Below are positions 54,737 to 64,000 of a stretch of DNA of 64,000 nucleotides, one piece after another. This DNA comes from Sphaerulina vaccinii (taxonomy: Eukaryota > Ascomycota > Dothideomycetes > Mycosphaerellales > Mycosphaerellaceae). Every line of letters begins with the position of its first letter. The first letter of the stretch is position 1. The stretch spans positions 124,001 through 188,000 of the forward strand of contig JAKUDP010000023.1 in assembly GCA_022570795.1 (NCBI GenBank), written 5' to 3'. The notes under the pieces were generated by a model. It did not search any database and was not told the DNA's origin. It saw nothing but the letters and a program-made list of their open reading frames with translations. Made by a program: the position numbers and the translations under genes.

Positions 54737-56571
54737 CTGTGCTCAACAAGACGATGACGAAGATGGGAACGAGACTACTCCACGAATGTTGGACGATGAT
54801 ATGATCAGATGACAATATGACTATATGAAGGAATGGCCAAGGTGCCTAATGATGAGGACGAATGCATTCGCTGGCGCGTGATACCCATTTGGAATTTGAG
54901 CATCCTGTACCACAATATATGTACAAAGTACCAACAACCAAACCACATTGATCCACAACTCCATCCATATCGCTTAAGCTAGTAGGCAGGTACGTACTCC
55001 TCGACTATGCACGGTCCTACACCCGAAGGCACAACGCTTATCTGATGGCTTCTGCACTCCACTCAGCGGAATCAGCCACATCTACATTCAATATGCATAC
55101 TACTATAGGAATCGCAGCACTGTTGCATGTGCACCCCACGCTTGTCCCGCTTTCTGGATAGAACGGAGGACGTCGGTCTACGATCATAATCATAAATTAC
55201 AGGGCTGTGGCAGCCCACGGGGTGGCAGAGCACCTCTATCTGATGCTGACAGGCTGGGTTGATGTCAGATATAGATTATTATTAGGCTAATTGTGACATC
55301 CATGAGAAGATCCGTGCCGTTCTGTCACAGAAGGTTGATGAACTATTCGTTTGGAGCTTAGATTTTGAGGACACCACTACGAGGCACTCTCCCAGCTTCG
55401 TTCTTTTTAGACTGGTCAGCTGCTCGTGGACTTGTTGAGGCCTATTGTTGAGACATCGCTTCTCAGGAGACGGGCCTTGTCCGGTGTGATATCGACGCTA
55501 CATTGGTTGGAGGAGATAGCGCCGAGACATACAGTAGTCTGCTCAGCTCACTGACGTCTTCGGTTTCGATTCTCTCTGTGGGGTCAGATTGTGGAGAAGA
55601 TTGCTGTACGAACCACGCCAGCAATATGGTTGCCTTCTTCATCGATGATCCGTAGGAACCGTACGTAGTGGTGCTCAACAACAAAGCCCGATAATACGAA
55701 GTTATGGCGATTGCTTCTCGAACTCATGATCTGCAAGAGGAAAGCCGGCTTTTAGATTTAGATTTGGGTTTGTGGAGTGATCTGGGGGACGTGGAGACCG
55801 ATTGCATGGGCCCTCGACACGAGAACCGCACTTTCTTACTTTCTTCTTGGTGGAGGAGTACCGGGGAACAAGCATTTGATATCTGTGTCGTCGACTTCGC
55901 CTCCAGTGTCTCATTTCCGAAAGATATGGTGTTATCTTGCCTACGCCCAAGAGGGTTGGCGGGCTCCTTGTACGAGCAAGTCTAGACCCAGCGGTAACTG
56001 GCGGATGGGAGATCTGAGAAGAAGCCAAGTCATCACGATCGTGAGAACGTGGTGCAGTGAGTGGAATGGAATGGAGAACATTTGTGATTTGTGTTGTTCA
56101 CTGGCTGTGCTCGATCTACGAGCCACATGAGCGAACATAGTCGATAAAATAGAGCAGAGCAATTCCATCAATAGCCAGTCGTTGTGACTGCTGGTATCAT
56201 CCATTCCCAATCTATTCCAGACATCGTCTGATAGCCAGCTTGTCTTGCGACAGCAATCCTTCTTTCCTTCGCCGTATTCGCCATCCGATCTATTTCGCTA
56301 GAACTCCTCGCCAGAACTCAGAAAAGTCTATCAATTTTCTATCCTTGGCCCTTTTCATCGGCCTCTATCAATCATTACGTTCACATCTATCATTTCGCTT
56401 CGCTTGTGCTGTGAGAACCGCAGAAAGTTGCGGGCTGTGGGTCAAACAGTGCGTGAATACTAGTAGGCCAGACGCAATCCATTCTATGGAGATTCGATGT
56501 TCGGGACTTGATGTCGCGCGAATTCCTCCATTTTTGTGATACGTGGTTGTAATCGCAAAAGGTCTTTGCGC
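54737..56571. other. convergent intergenic region
   Basis: About 1.8 kb between the converging ECM11-domain and CreA genes; CreA probably has a long 3' UTR on this side. Minus frames at 55463-55684 and 55702-56028 and plus frames at 55704-56130 overlap and match no family. No gene is supported. Confidence 0.5.
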
Positions 56572-58227
56572 TTAAAGCCGCTCAGCAAGGTCGTTACCAG
56601 CCTCGCTTTGTCTGGCGCTGGAGTTGCCACTGTTGATGCCGCTACTGGGATTGGAAATATCCTTGATGTCCTTGACTTGGTAGGTCTGATCTTTGGCAGC
56701 GACCATAGGCACGGGCAATTTGCGCTGTGCGCCGTCTCCAGCTTCCATGATCTCGGAAATCCTCAGACCGCTATGTTGCGCTGGTACATACGGTTGGTGT
56801 CCATCCGCAGAAGGTTCCACAGGCGCCAAAGCTGGTGGTGGCTGATGTTGCAAAGAGAGGTGATGAAGAGTTGGTAACTGCACACCATTGTGGAAGAACT
56901 GGGGTCGCAAGCGGGGTGAGTGCGATGGCGTGGCGAGTGGGGTGTGGTCAGGCGTGGGAGACGCAGACGCATGAGAGAAAGATGGCGAGGGTGGTGCCGT
57001 GGATTGCGGAGAGCCAGGACGTGACTTCTTGTGCGGCCGATGATCGTCTTCGTCGTGCGAATGCGACCTTGACATTGGCTGAGACGTTGGATTTGATGAG
57101 TAGTGATACGATGACAAGGATGGCATCCGACCAGTGTTGTAAGGGTGATGGTATGATGTATGTCTCGTGGGCAGGGAGAGATGCGGGTTGGGAAGCTGTG
57201 CATGTTGCTCGCGCTCGACCTGCGACGCCGCTGTAGCCAACAAATTAATGCCTGGACCTGCGTGGAAGCTATTTCCTTGCGCGGGACTGAGATCGCCGCT
57301 TGTGTTGCGCGTCATGTACGAGCCTGGAGTACTGGAATACGTGGAAGCATATCCGTGCGGCGGAGACACATTCGGTGAGCTCAATTGTGAGCTTGGAGCA
57401 GACTGAGTAGCTTTCTGCACTGGAGGCGCCATAATTGGATTCATTGGCGGCGGTAGTTGCTGAGGTGCCTGCGGCTGAGATTGCGGCTGTGGTAGCGGTT
57501 GTTGTTGCGGCTGCTGGTGCATCATGGGAGGACCTTGCATCTGATTGTGCATTGGACTCTGCTGGAGGTAGTTTGGCGTGCTGAATTGAGTAGGCTGGTG
57601 GTTCATCTGCCCATTCATCTGCCCGTTCATCTGGTTCATTTGGTGCATCTGGTTCATCTGGTTCATCTGGTTGAGCTGCTGCATTTGGTTCATCTGGTTG
57701 AGCTGCTGAAGATGATTGAGCTGCTGGAGCGCCGAGTTGTCGTACATGCCAGCCTGCATAGCAGCTGCCGCCGCTGTCGCTGCTGCCACATGTTGCTTGT
57801 TACCGCGTCTCGAGTTGGGATTGTTGTGAATACGCGAATGCCGCGTGAGCTCGTCTGATCTGCTGAATCGTTTCGTGCAACCTGGGAATTGGCAGGCGTG
57901 GGGCTTCTCGCCCGTGTGCGTTCGAATGTGTCGCGTCTGGTGCTCTAGACGGTGGAACGCCTTGTCGCACAATGGACACTTGTACGGTCGTGGCAAGTCG
58001 GGGCGGTGTTCGTCTTGATTCTGCATGTTGACACCCATCGCAGGCATAGTCATCGCGGAGCCTGCCATGGACGATGTCGCCGACGGCGTAGTGCTGGCGC
58101 TACTGCTGTTGCTGTTGGTCGGCGCAAAGGATGTCGTTGTAGGCGGTTGAGAGGAGGGAGTCGTCGTCCCAGAGTGCGATTGTTGCTGAACCTGAGGGTG
58201 CTCCGGGTTCAGCAGCGAGCTAAGCAT
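56572..58227 (-). CDS. creA: carbon catabolite repressor CreA/CRE1, C2H2 zinc-finger
   Basis: Single exon, 551 aa. Two C2H2 fingers lie at residues 82-134: the first uses C84, C87, H100 and H104 (PYKCPLCDKAFHRLEHQTRH), the second C112, C117, H130 and H134 (ACQFPGCTKRFSRSDELTRH). The fingers are followed by SRIHNNPNSRRGNK, the CreA hallmark. A Thr/Ser-rich N-terminus precedes them. An Ala run (AAATAAAAA), a long Asn/Gln/Met repeat (residues ~170-215), a Pro/Gln stretch and a Ser/Pro-rich region follow. It binds SYGGRG sites in the nucleus and represses genes for alternative carbon use when glucose is present. Several SYGGRG-type sites lie upstream of its own start, as expected for autoregulation. 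The Met-containing repeat is unusual, since CreA proteins more often have plain Gln or Ala runs. Confidence 0.97.
   Translation of the reverse strand: MLSSLLNPEHPQVQQQSHSGTTTPSSQPPTTTSFAPTNSNSSSASTTPSATSSMAGSAMTMPAMGVNMQNQDEHRPDLPRPYKCPLCDKAFHRLEHQTRHIRTHTGEKPHACQFPGCTKRFSRSDELTRHSRIHNNPNSRRGNKQHVAAATAAAAAMQAGMYDNSALQQLNHLQQLNQMNQMQQLNQMNQMNQMHQMNQMNGQMNGQMNHQPTQFSTPNYLQQSPMHNQMQGPPMMHQQPQQQPLPQPQSQPQAPQQLPPPMNPIMAPPVQKATQSAPSSQLSSPNVSPPHGYASTYSSTPGSYMTRNTSGDLSPAQGNSFHAGPGINLLATAASQVEREQHAQLPNPHLSLPTRHTSYHHPYNTGRMPSLSSYHYSSNPTSQPMSRSHSHDEDDHRPHKKSRPGSPQSTAPPSPSFSHASASPTPDHTPLATPSHSPRLRPQFFHNGVQLPTLHHLSLQHQPPPALAPVEPSADGHQPYVPAQHSGLRISEIMEAGDGAQRKLPVPMVAAKDQTYQVKDIKDISNPSSGINSGNSSARQSEAGNDLAERL
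57600..57728 (-). repeat. in-frame NQM/QQL codon repeat in CreA
   Basis: Imperfect 9-bp units (complement of GGTTCATCT) encode NQM triplets mixed with QQLN and NGQM in CreA. It is a fast-changing low-complexity tract inside an otherwise conserved regulator. Confidence 0.88.
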
Positions 58228-58395
58228 GTGAAAAGGATAGCAGCCTCGCTTGGCTGGCGCAAGATGTTAAATTCTTCCGCTGGAATGATGATGCAGTGCG
58301 ACGTGGGATGCTGATCTCTGCGGAGGTGACGTTTGGCGAGGCCGGGGCACTTCTGTTTAGGCGGATGAATTTTTTGAACAGAATGCGTAGCAGCG

Positions 58396-58401
58396 CTGGG
58401 G
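58396..58401 (+). promoter_or_regulatory. putative CreA site (CTGGGG)
   Basis: Matches the SYGGRG consensus, 169 nt upstream of the CreA start codon. The consensus is short and occurs often by chance. Confidence 0.3.
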
Positions 58402-58492
58402 TGTCGCGAGGATGACGAGAGGAGTCAGAAGGCGTGCGCGAAGGGAAACCAAAAGCGTCGGCGATGATGATGTGCCAGAAAAACGCAGTCTT

Positions 58493-58498
58493 GTGGGG
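58493..58498 (+). promoter_or_regulatory. putative CreA site (GTGGGG)
   Basis: Matches SYGGRG, about 265 nt upstream of the CreA start, the second of a group of such sites. Confidence 0.3.
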
Positions 58499-58653
58499 GT
58501 TGGCGCAAGGATGGCTCGATAGAACTCCGGGCCAGCATACGAATCGTGGTCTCGGACGATAGGGAAACGAGGCAAAAAAAGCCACTTTGCTGCAGGTCCG
58601 CCGTGGCCGACTGTCCGCTGTGGATATCCTAGGAGATACCAAGGCGTGCTATT

Positions 58654-58670
58654 CTCCACGGATACCCCAG
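58654..58670 (-). promoter_or_regulatory. paired putative CreA sites
   Basis: CTCCAC and CCCCAG (both SYGGRG on the minus strand) start 11 nt apart, about 430 nt upstream of the CreA ATG. Functional CreA targets often have two close sites, so this pair is the best candidate for self-repression. Confidence 0.4.
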
Positions 58671-61600
58671 ATTGGTGCCCTCTGATCGTCCCCTGTTGGT
58701 GATGGCAGTGTTGGCGGCAACGGCAAGGCAAATTGCTGAGACCTGTTTCGACTGTTTTGAGCAAGAGGCGGCGACTCCGTGAGGTTCTGCGTCTGGCAAC
58801 TTGCTGACCGATATTTCCTTGCGCTCAAGACTGTCGTAGGGCTGGGAGACTGGCCGAGTTAGACCGATAGTCACCGAATTAGAGAGGCTATCGAGTGGGT
58901 CTCAATTGCGCCAGAGATTGTGTTTGGCAGAATCCGAGCGGTCGAAAGAGTTCAAATGAATGGCGCCTTTCCGGCGGCCAGCAGCAGAATTTTCGTTTCT
59001 TCTCAATATCGCACGTTTGTAGCAAGGACTCCGTGGATGCAAGATGACCGTGGGACGGAATAGCTGACGAAGCTGTTACACCAATCCTTAAACATGCCAA
59101 GAAGCAAGCAAGCACGACTCTCAGTGGCCAACCTTGAATATGGTCGAAACAAGGCGAATCATTCTATCGAACGAACTTGCCAAAAGGTCATGAAGTCGAC
59201 TTGCACACAGTCATCACAGTGCTATAGGATGGAGCACGCGTGGTCCTGTTCTCCAAGACGTTCTTATGGTGGTGAGACAGGGATACACGATAAGAAGGAG
59301 TTCGAGGCATGTGCATGTGCCTGATCTTGTGCATGTGAGCTGACGCCAGGAACGCCTCCCACGGGAGGGCGGCAGGGTATCATCTGGGGTGCCATCTGGT
59401 AGGTTCCTAGAGGTCTTCATATGACAACCAACTCCTGCATCGCCTGCAGCGTAGGCGGCCTCTCCGCCGTAAGGACAGATAAGAGTGCCAACGAGCCTTC
59501 ATGCGACTTGCTCTCAGGCTACGAAGCGATCAAAAGAATCAAGTCAAGACTTTGCCAAGATCATGCGGAACATCATCGCGGCACTTCCTATATTGCTACT
59601 GCATTGCGTCAATATACCGACCCAGGCCTCTGGGGTCGGATCATATCCCAGTCTCCATCCGCGCCTGCAGGACAGACAAGCTGGCGTGATGATTGCAGGC
59701 GATCATCGACCAACGACGCAACAGTCTGTACGACCGTGTAGCATTCGCATTGCGGTAACAGACCGAATGGGAGCTTGAAGCCCTAAGTGCATTCAAGTCG
59801 ATTGCACAATGTAACACAAGACCGCTTGAAGCGGTGCATGAACGATCAACGATTGCTTTCTGGAGACCAAGGTGACTTTGGGTGTGGCATCTGCTCCTTG
59901 ATGATGCCTGGTTGCACGAGGCTGAAGCAGAAACTATATGTAGGCTCATCAAACGAGACGGAGAAATGATTCCTTTCTACGTGCAAGAATCATCAATTGA
60001 AACAGCATATAAAATGAACAGCGTTGTCCATATTGACTGCTCGGGCAACAGTGAAGTCGAGTGCTATATGATCCATCTGTATGCGGCCGCACCCATACGA
60101 TTGTGGGGAGTGGTTGCAGTGCTTGTGGAGTACGCAGACCATTCTTGATCGCCTATGATCGCCTGTGATACACCAGCAAATTTGCGATATCCACCACACC
60201 TACAGATGTCTATGGCCATATCACGCAATTGTTAGTCCATTTCCATAGCCTTGATGGTTGATCGGCTGTCGTAAGCATAGAGATTATTGCCGAGGTCGCA
60301 TTGCAGTTTACCGCAGACTCACAGACACGGAGTCATGGATATCACGAGCTGAACGGTTATGGCAGCAGTATACAGATCCCGAGAAGTCCCGAACTCAACA
60401 ATCTCGCTCCCCACAATGTGGATCTTTCACTTCACTCCAGAATTTGCTTCGCCCCTTCCGTTCGTGGCTGCCGGGACCTGAACGTCACAGCTTTTGCAAC
60501 AACAATTCTGTTATCGGCGCATGGAAGGCTCTGCTTCGGCCTTCACTTGATGCCGACTCAGTCAACGATCCAGACCTGTGAAATGAAAGCGCCTCCATCC
60601 ACATCCTTCCGTACTTCCAAGCAGTCGACTGGCTCGATGATCGCCTCGTTCATGTGCAAAAGTCAGGACAAACCTTCCAGACAGCCACGTGTTCGTCGGT
60701 CTGGGGATTTGTTGGAGAGATCCGATCCTGGCAAGATAAGAAAATGCTTGGCCTAGAAAAGCCATCCACAGTGGCTCTTTGTGGCCTTCGTCCCCATAAA
60801 CATATTTGAGTTCAGCATGTGAGACGATTTCAGAAGCGTTCCTCCCAACTTTCTCATGGAAGACGAGCCTATCACTGCCATCATCAAGCCTGACAGAAAC
60901 GACCTCGATGCAGTTGAGAATGTATAAGTTGCACAGTCAGCAAGCAAGAAAGACGGTTGAGCTCCTGAACACTGTCTGATAGGTGTGATCGCAGAAGAAG
61001 GAGCTGCATTGTCCAATTCCATCGTTGGTAGGCTGGGCACGATCTTCCTGATCTCAGCGCCTACCGCAAGCCACATAATTCGGCGAGACATCCGGTGGTA
61101 AACACGGCAAATTCTGAGGTCAGCAGTCAGCACGGTCAACCACATGCCTTAAGCGCAAGAACAAGTTGCGGAGTGCATACGATTTATTAGAGGAGAACAT
61201 GGGGTAGAGTACAAACGTTCACTGCTCGATACCTCGGCCGGAGACGGTCATATCAGGACCACCACGATTGATCGGCATTGGCAGCAATGTCAGGTCATAA
61301 TGGTCGGTCCGGTTCTGTAGAGCGGGCTTACTCAATGCTGCGATTCCGTTGAAGACATGGAAAGCAGATACGGCAATTGCACAGCTCAGTGCTCGCGGAC
61401 AGCTACTCGACCGCTTGGAAGGAGTATCAGAATCTCAGTCACTTGAATATCAGGCACTTGGCAGTCTGGCGTTTCTATCGCATACTGCCTTAGGGTTGCC
61501 CAGTACCACTGGGACGGCGGCAACAATGACCCATATTGATTTACGAACGTTTCAAAGAGACCATCCGGCGAAGCATGCTCTTATGTTAATGCTTAAGAAG

Positions 61601-62496
61601 TTGTAGGGCGATCGAATCAGTCTGCATACCTGCATACCAGAAAGTCTGGATTAGTGTTGTTTGCGAAATATTAGTATGTGAGGCCCAGGAACTGGACCAA
61701 CATCAATCCGTGTGAGTTATCGTGACCTGGAATCGACTTCAGACATTCAAAAGTGCAACGATGGAAGGCAGCGGTAGTGTCTGTGATTGCTGACACCGTC
61801 ATTCTCTAGTAGGTATATCACGGTCTCAAGATGCTCTGTTCTCAAGTTCTATGGCCATACACTTACTAGGAGAACGAACGACCTTGCTTGAGCAGCAGGA
61901 ACAGTGATTCGCGTCGACGTTGATGTCGCCTGCTCGAGCAATCATGCGCCAGACCACAGGAACACTCGTTGAAGGCCAACGTCCACCTACTCGCCGCAAG
62001 CAGCCCTATGCCACGTCTTTGTGAGGAGGATTGGCAACGTACCATTGCCCACGAAGTCAACAGCCACATACTACAGAACGAATTAACCGGGTTGTAACCT
62101 CAATCCACCAAGCTGAAGAAAGCAAGCATTTCCCAATATTATGGTGCTTGGCAGGACGTTCAGCTTCTCTTCCATATGACTTGGCAAGTTGTTCAGCTTC
62201 CGACTATTCCGACAGGTGTTACACCAAGACGCACGCATCAAGCGATGTGTCCACTCTTCCTTCGAAGCAACTTCCGAGTCAGTACTGGCTGTCGATCACT
62301 GCAGTATCGCTTGGCAATGAGGAATATGCGAGTATGGTAGGGTAGTAGCTCTTGGTATACACATCGGCTATAGTAGTAGACAACCTTCGGCGAGCTACTA
62401 TATGCACCAAGGCATATACACCTAAACGCTGGACTACATCGCGATGCATATCAGGATTGAAGACGTCGGTTGACATCTCTTCCATCCTCCAACAAC

Positions 62497-63761
62497 ATGC
62501 GACTCCAATGGCTGATTATGCTTGGCATGAGCGTCCTTGCGGCGAGCTCAGTCATGAGCGAAGAAGAGATCAAACGTGGCGATTTGGCTCAACGAGCCTA
62601 TGGAGAAACTCAGACGTATCTAGAGAACGATCAGCGAAAGCGACATTTTGGCGGCAACCGTTGTACGGCAAAGACCTTACGTGTCCGTCGAGAATGGGGA
62701 GCACTATCCAAATCCCAACGCAAGTCCTACATCCGCGCAGTCCAATGTCTCCAATCGAAGGCTTCTCGGACTCCCTCAGCACAAGCTTCAGGAGCCAGGA
62801 GCCGTTTCAACGATTTCGTAGCAACACATATCAACCAGACGCTGAGCATCCACTACACGGCAAATTTCCTCTCCTGGCATCGCTACTTCACCTGGAGCTA
62901 CGAAGAAGCTTTACGCTCCGAATGTGGCTATCGAGGTGATCAGCCATATTGGGACTGGACCAAAACAGCACGTACAGGGCTCCTTTCCAGCCCGATCTTC
63001 GATGGTTCAGATACATCCATGAGTGGTAATGGGGCTTATATCGGTGATAGATCTGACATCGCCATTGGAGCCTCCTCAGGACTGGAGCCTATATACTTGC
63101 CCACGGGATCTGGTGGAGGTTGTGTTATGTCTGGGCCGTTCAGCAATATGTCTGTCAAACTTGGACCTGTAGCGTTGGATTTACCCGGTGGTGTATCAGA
63201 AGGACCACCTAGTGGGAAACCTTTGGATGGGAATTCGAGATGTCTAGAACGCGATCTTGTGGACGAGGTCAATAGGAGGTTTGCGAATTCGAGTTCTGTA
63301 CTTGGACTATTGGGGGAGAAGAGTATTTATGACTTTCAGATGAGGATGCAAGGAGTGCCGGGATCGGGCGATGTAAGTGATTGATTAGTATGTTCTCTGG
63401 CCATTGCTTGCTGACATCGTCCGTGTGTATGCAGATTGGAGTCCATGGCGGTGGTCACTACTCTCTCGGCGGAGATCCCGGCAATGATGTCTATGTCAGT
63501 CCTGGTGATCCGGCTTTCTACCTTCATCATGCGATGATTGATCGCGTCTGGTGGATCTGGCAGCATATGGGAGGGTCGTCTTATGAACGAGAGTTTGGTC
63601 CCGGAGCTATTGCTGGGACTAGGACGTTTCTTGATCTTCCGCCTTCGGCCAATGCTACGTTGGATGATCTTGTTGAATTTGGATATGCTGCTGGTCCACC
63701 TCGTCCTATTCGGGACTTGCTTTCTACTGTTCGTGGGCCGTTCTGCAATGTGTATCTTTGA
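62497..63761 (+). CDS. secreted tyrosinase (type-3 copper protein)
   Basis: Two exons (62497-63372 and 63435-63761) with a 62-nt intron (GTAAGT/TATGCAG); 400 aa. The start MRLQWLIMLGMSVLAASSVM is a signal peptide. The CuA site uses H111, H119 and H128 (THINQTLSIHYTANFLSWHR), followed by ECGYRGDQPYWDWTKTA. The CuB site uses H296 and H300 (GVHGGGHYSLGG) and a histidine of FYLHHAMIDRVWWIWQ. It belongs to the short secreted ascomycete tyrosinases, which oxidise phenols to quinones for pigments, cross-linking or secondary metabolites. No C-terminal inhibitory extension is present beyond RGPFCNVYL. All copper ligands are intact. Confidence 0.94.
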
Positions 63762-64000
63762 GGCGTATGCTGAGTTGGTTGATGGCCATAGAACTTGACG
63801 ACAGATCATCTTGAGACGTATTCAGGGCCAGGAATCAAACGATGCCTCAGAAAGGCGACCACGAAAGAACGCTTTCTTCTCATACGTTAGACCAAAAGCT
63901 ATGTTAATACCGCACTCATACCATATATGCACCAACGTTCCCGAATCCTAATCATCCTGCATTTCCACATCATCTCCCCCTGGAGTTGTTTCTCCCTTCT
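63762..64000. other. right edge of window
   Basis: About 240 nt after the tyrosinase stop: presumed 3' UTR and the start of the next intergenic region. The last ~60 nt are pyrimidine-rich. No gene is visible. Confidence 0.5.

Larger units (their letters stand above)
58228..62496. other. large gene-poor region upstream of CreA
   Basis: About 4.3 kb between divergent CreA and tyrosinase genes. The first ~700 nt are the likely CreA promoter and leader. Beyond that only small frames occur: 59882-60148 plus (88 codons, HEAEAETICRLIKRDGEMIP), 60301-60756 plus (151 codons) and 60753-61145 minus (130 codons). None matches a family or joins into a spliced model, and I see no terminal repeats. Confidence 0.5.

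Noticed and set aside
55702..56130. overlapping frames of about 110 codons on both strands
   Set aside because: Mutually antisense, Arg/Ser-rich, no splice pattern or family.

Overview
This window is nuclear DNA from a filamentous ascomycete. The genes are split by short introns (mostly 49-83 nt) with GTAAGT-type donors and CAG/TAG acceptors. Typical Pezizomycotina genes are present: the glucose repressor CreA, an EED-type Polycomb subunit, an Msb2-type signalling mucin, a UapA-type purine permease, an HsbA-like surface protein and several 'LPxELRxxIY' F-box-like proteins. The overall set fits a Dothideomycete (Capnodiales/Mycosphaerellales-like), but that placement is inference from protein flavour, not phylogeny. 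I found no rRNA, tRNA or CRISPR by eye.

Layout. 1-0.9 kb: 5' part of a PAS-domain gene on the minus strand, running off the left edge. 2.8-4.5 kb: five-exon EED WD40 protein. 4.7-5.3 kb: MAPEG-family gene with an in-frame TAG. 5.5-7.1 kb: aspartate aminotransferase. 7.7-9.5 kb: two F-box-like genes, one with a retrotransposon-Gag-like N-terminus. 9.9-11.6 kb: Yrb2/RanBP3-like Ran-binding protein. 12.5-14.5 kb: secreted sedolisin. 15.9-17.0 kb: F-box-like gene. 17.2-19.3 kb: succinate dehydrogenase flavoprotein. 20.0-20.5 kb: cupin gene with a 1-nt frameshift. 21.2-23.3 kb: intracellular LysM protein. 25.2-29.5 kb: full-size PDR-type ABC transporter. 31.1-31.8 kb: HsbA-like secreted protein. 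33.2-33.4 kb: a 221-bp MITE with 34-bp inverted repeats and TA target duplication. 35.2-38.1 kb: Msb2-like mucin. About 39.8-41.0 kb: an unresolved coding-like region. 42.4-44.0 kb: conserved fungal protein of unknown function. 46.0-46.5 kb: small three-exon dsRNA-binding protein. 47.4-49.3 kb: NAT purine permease. 49.6-50.75 kb: stand-alone DhaK-domain protein, tail to tail (8 nt apart) with an L-rhamnose mutarotase gene. 51.5-52.6 kb: three-exon F-box protein. 52.9-54.7 kb: ECM11-domain protein. 56.6-58.2 kb: CreA. 62.5-63.8 kb: secreted tyrosinase.

How the parts relate. The genes are mostly independent housekeeping, regulatory and secreted functions rather than one cluster. Surface and environment functions (Msb2, HsbA, sedolisin, tyrosinase, ABC exporter) sit among carbon and nitrogen genes (CreA, SDH1, AAT, purine permease, DhaK-like protein, rhamnose mutarotase). 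The most unusual local association is the stand-alone DhaK gene beside the mutarotase gene. The window also holds two apparently broken small genes (MAPEG, cupin), one clear MITE and several gene-poor stretches of 2-4 kb. All exon models below were built by eye. The coding lengths of the spliced models I checked sum to a multiple of three, except the cupin, whose frame breaks once.
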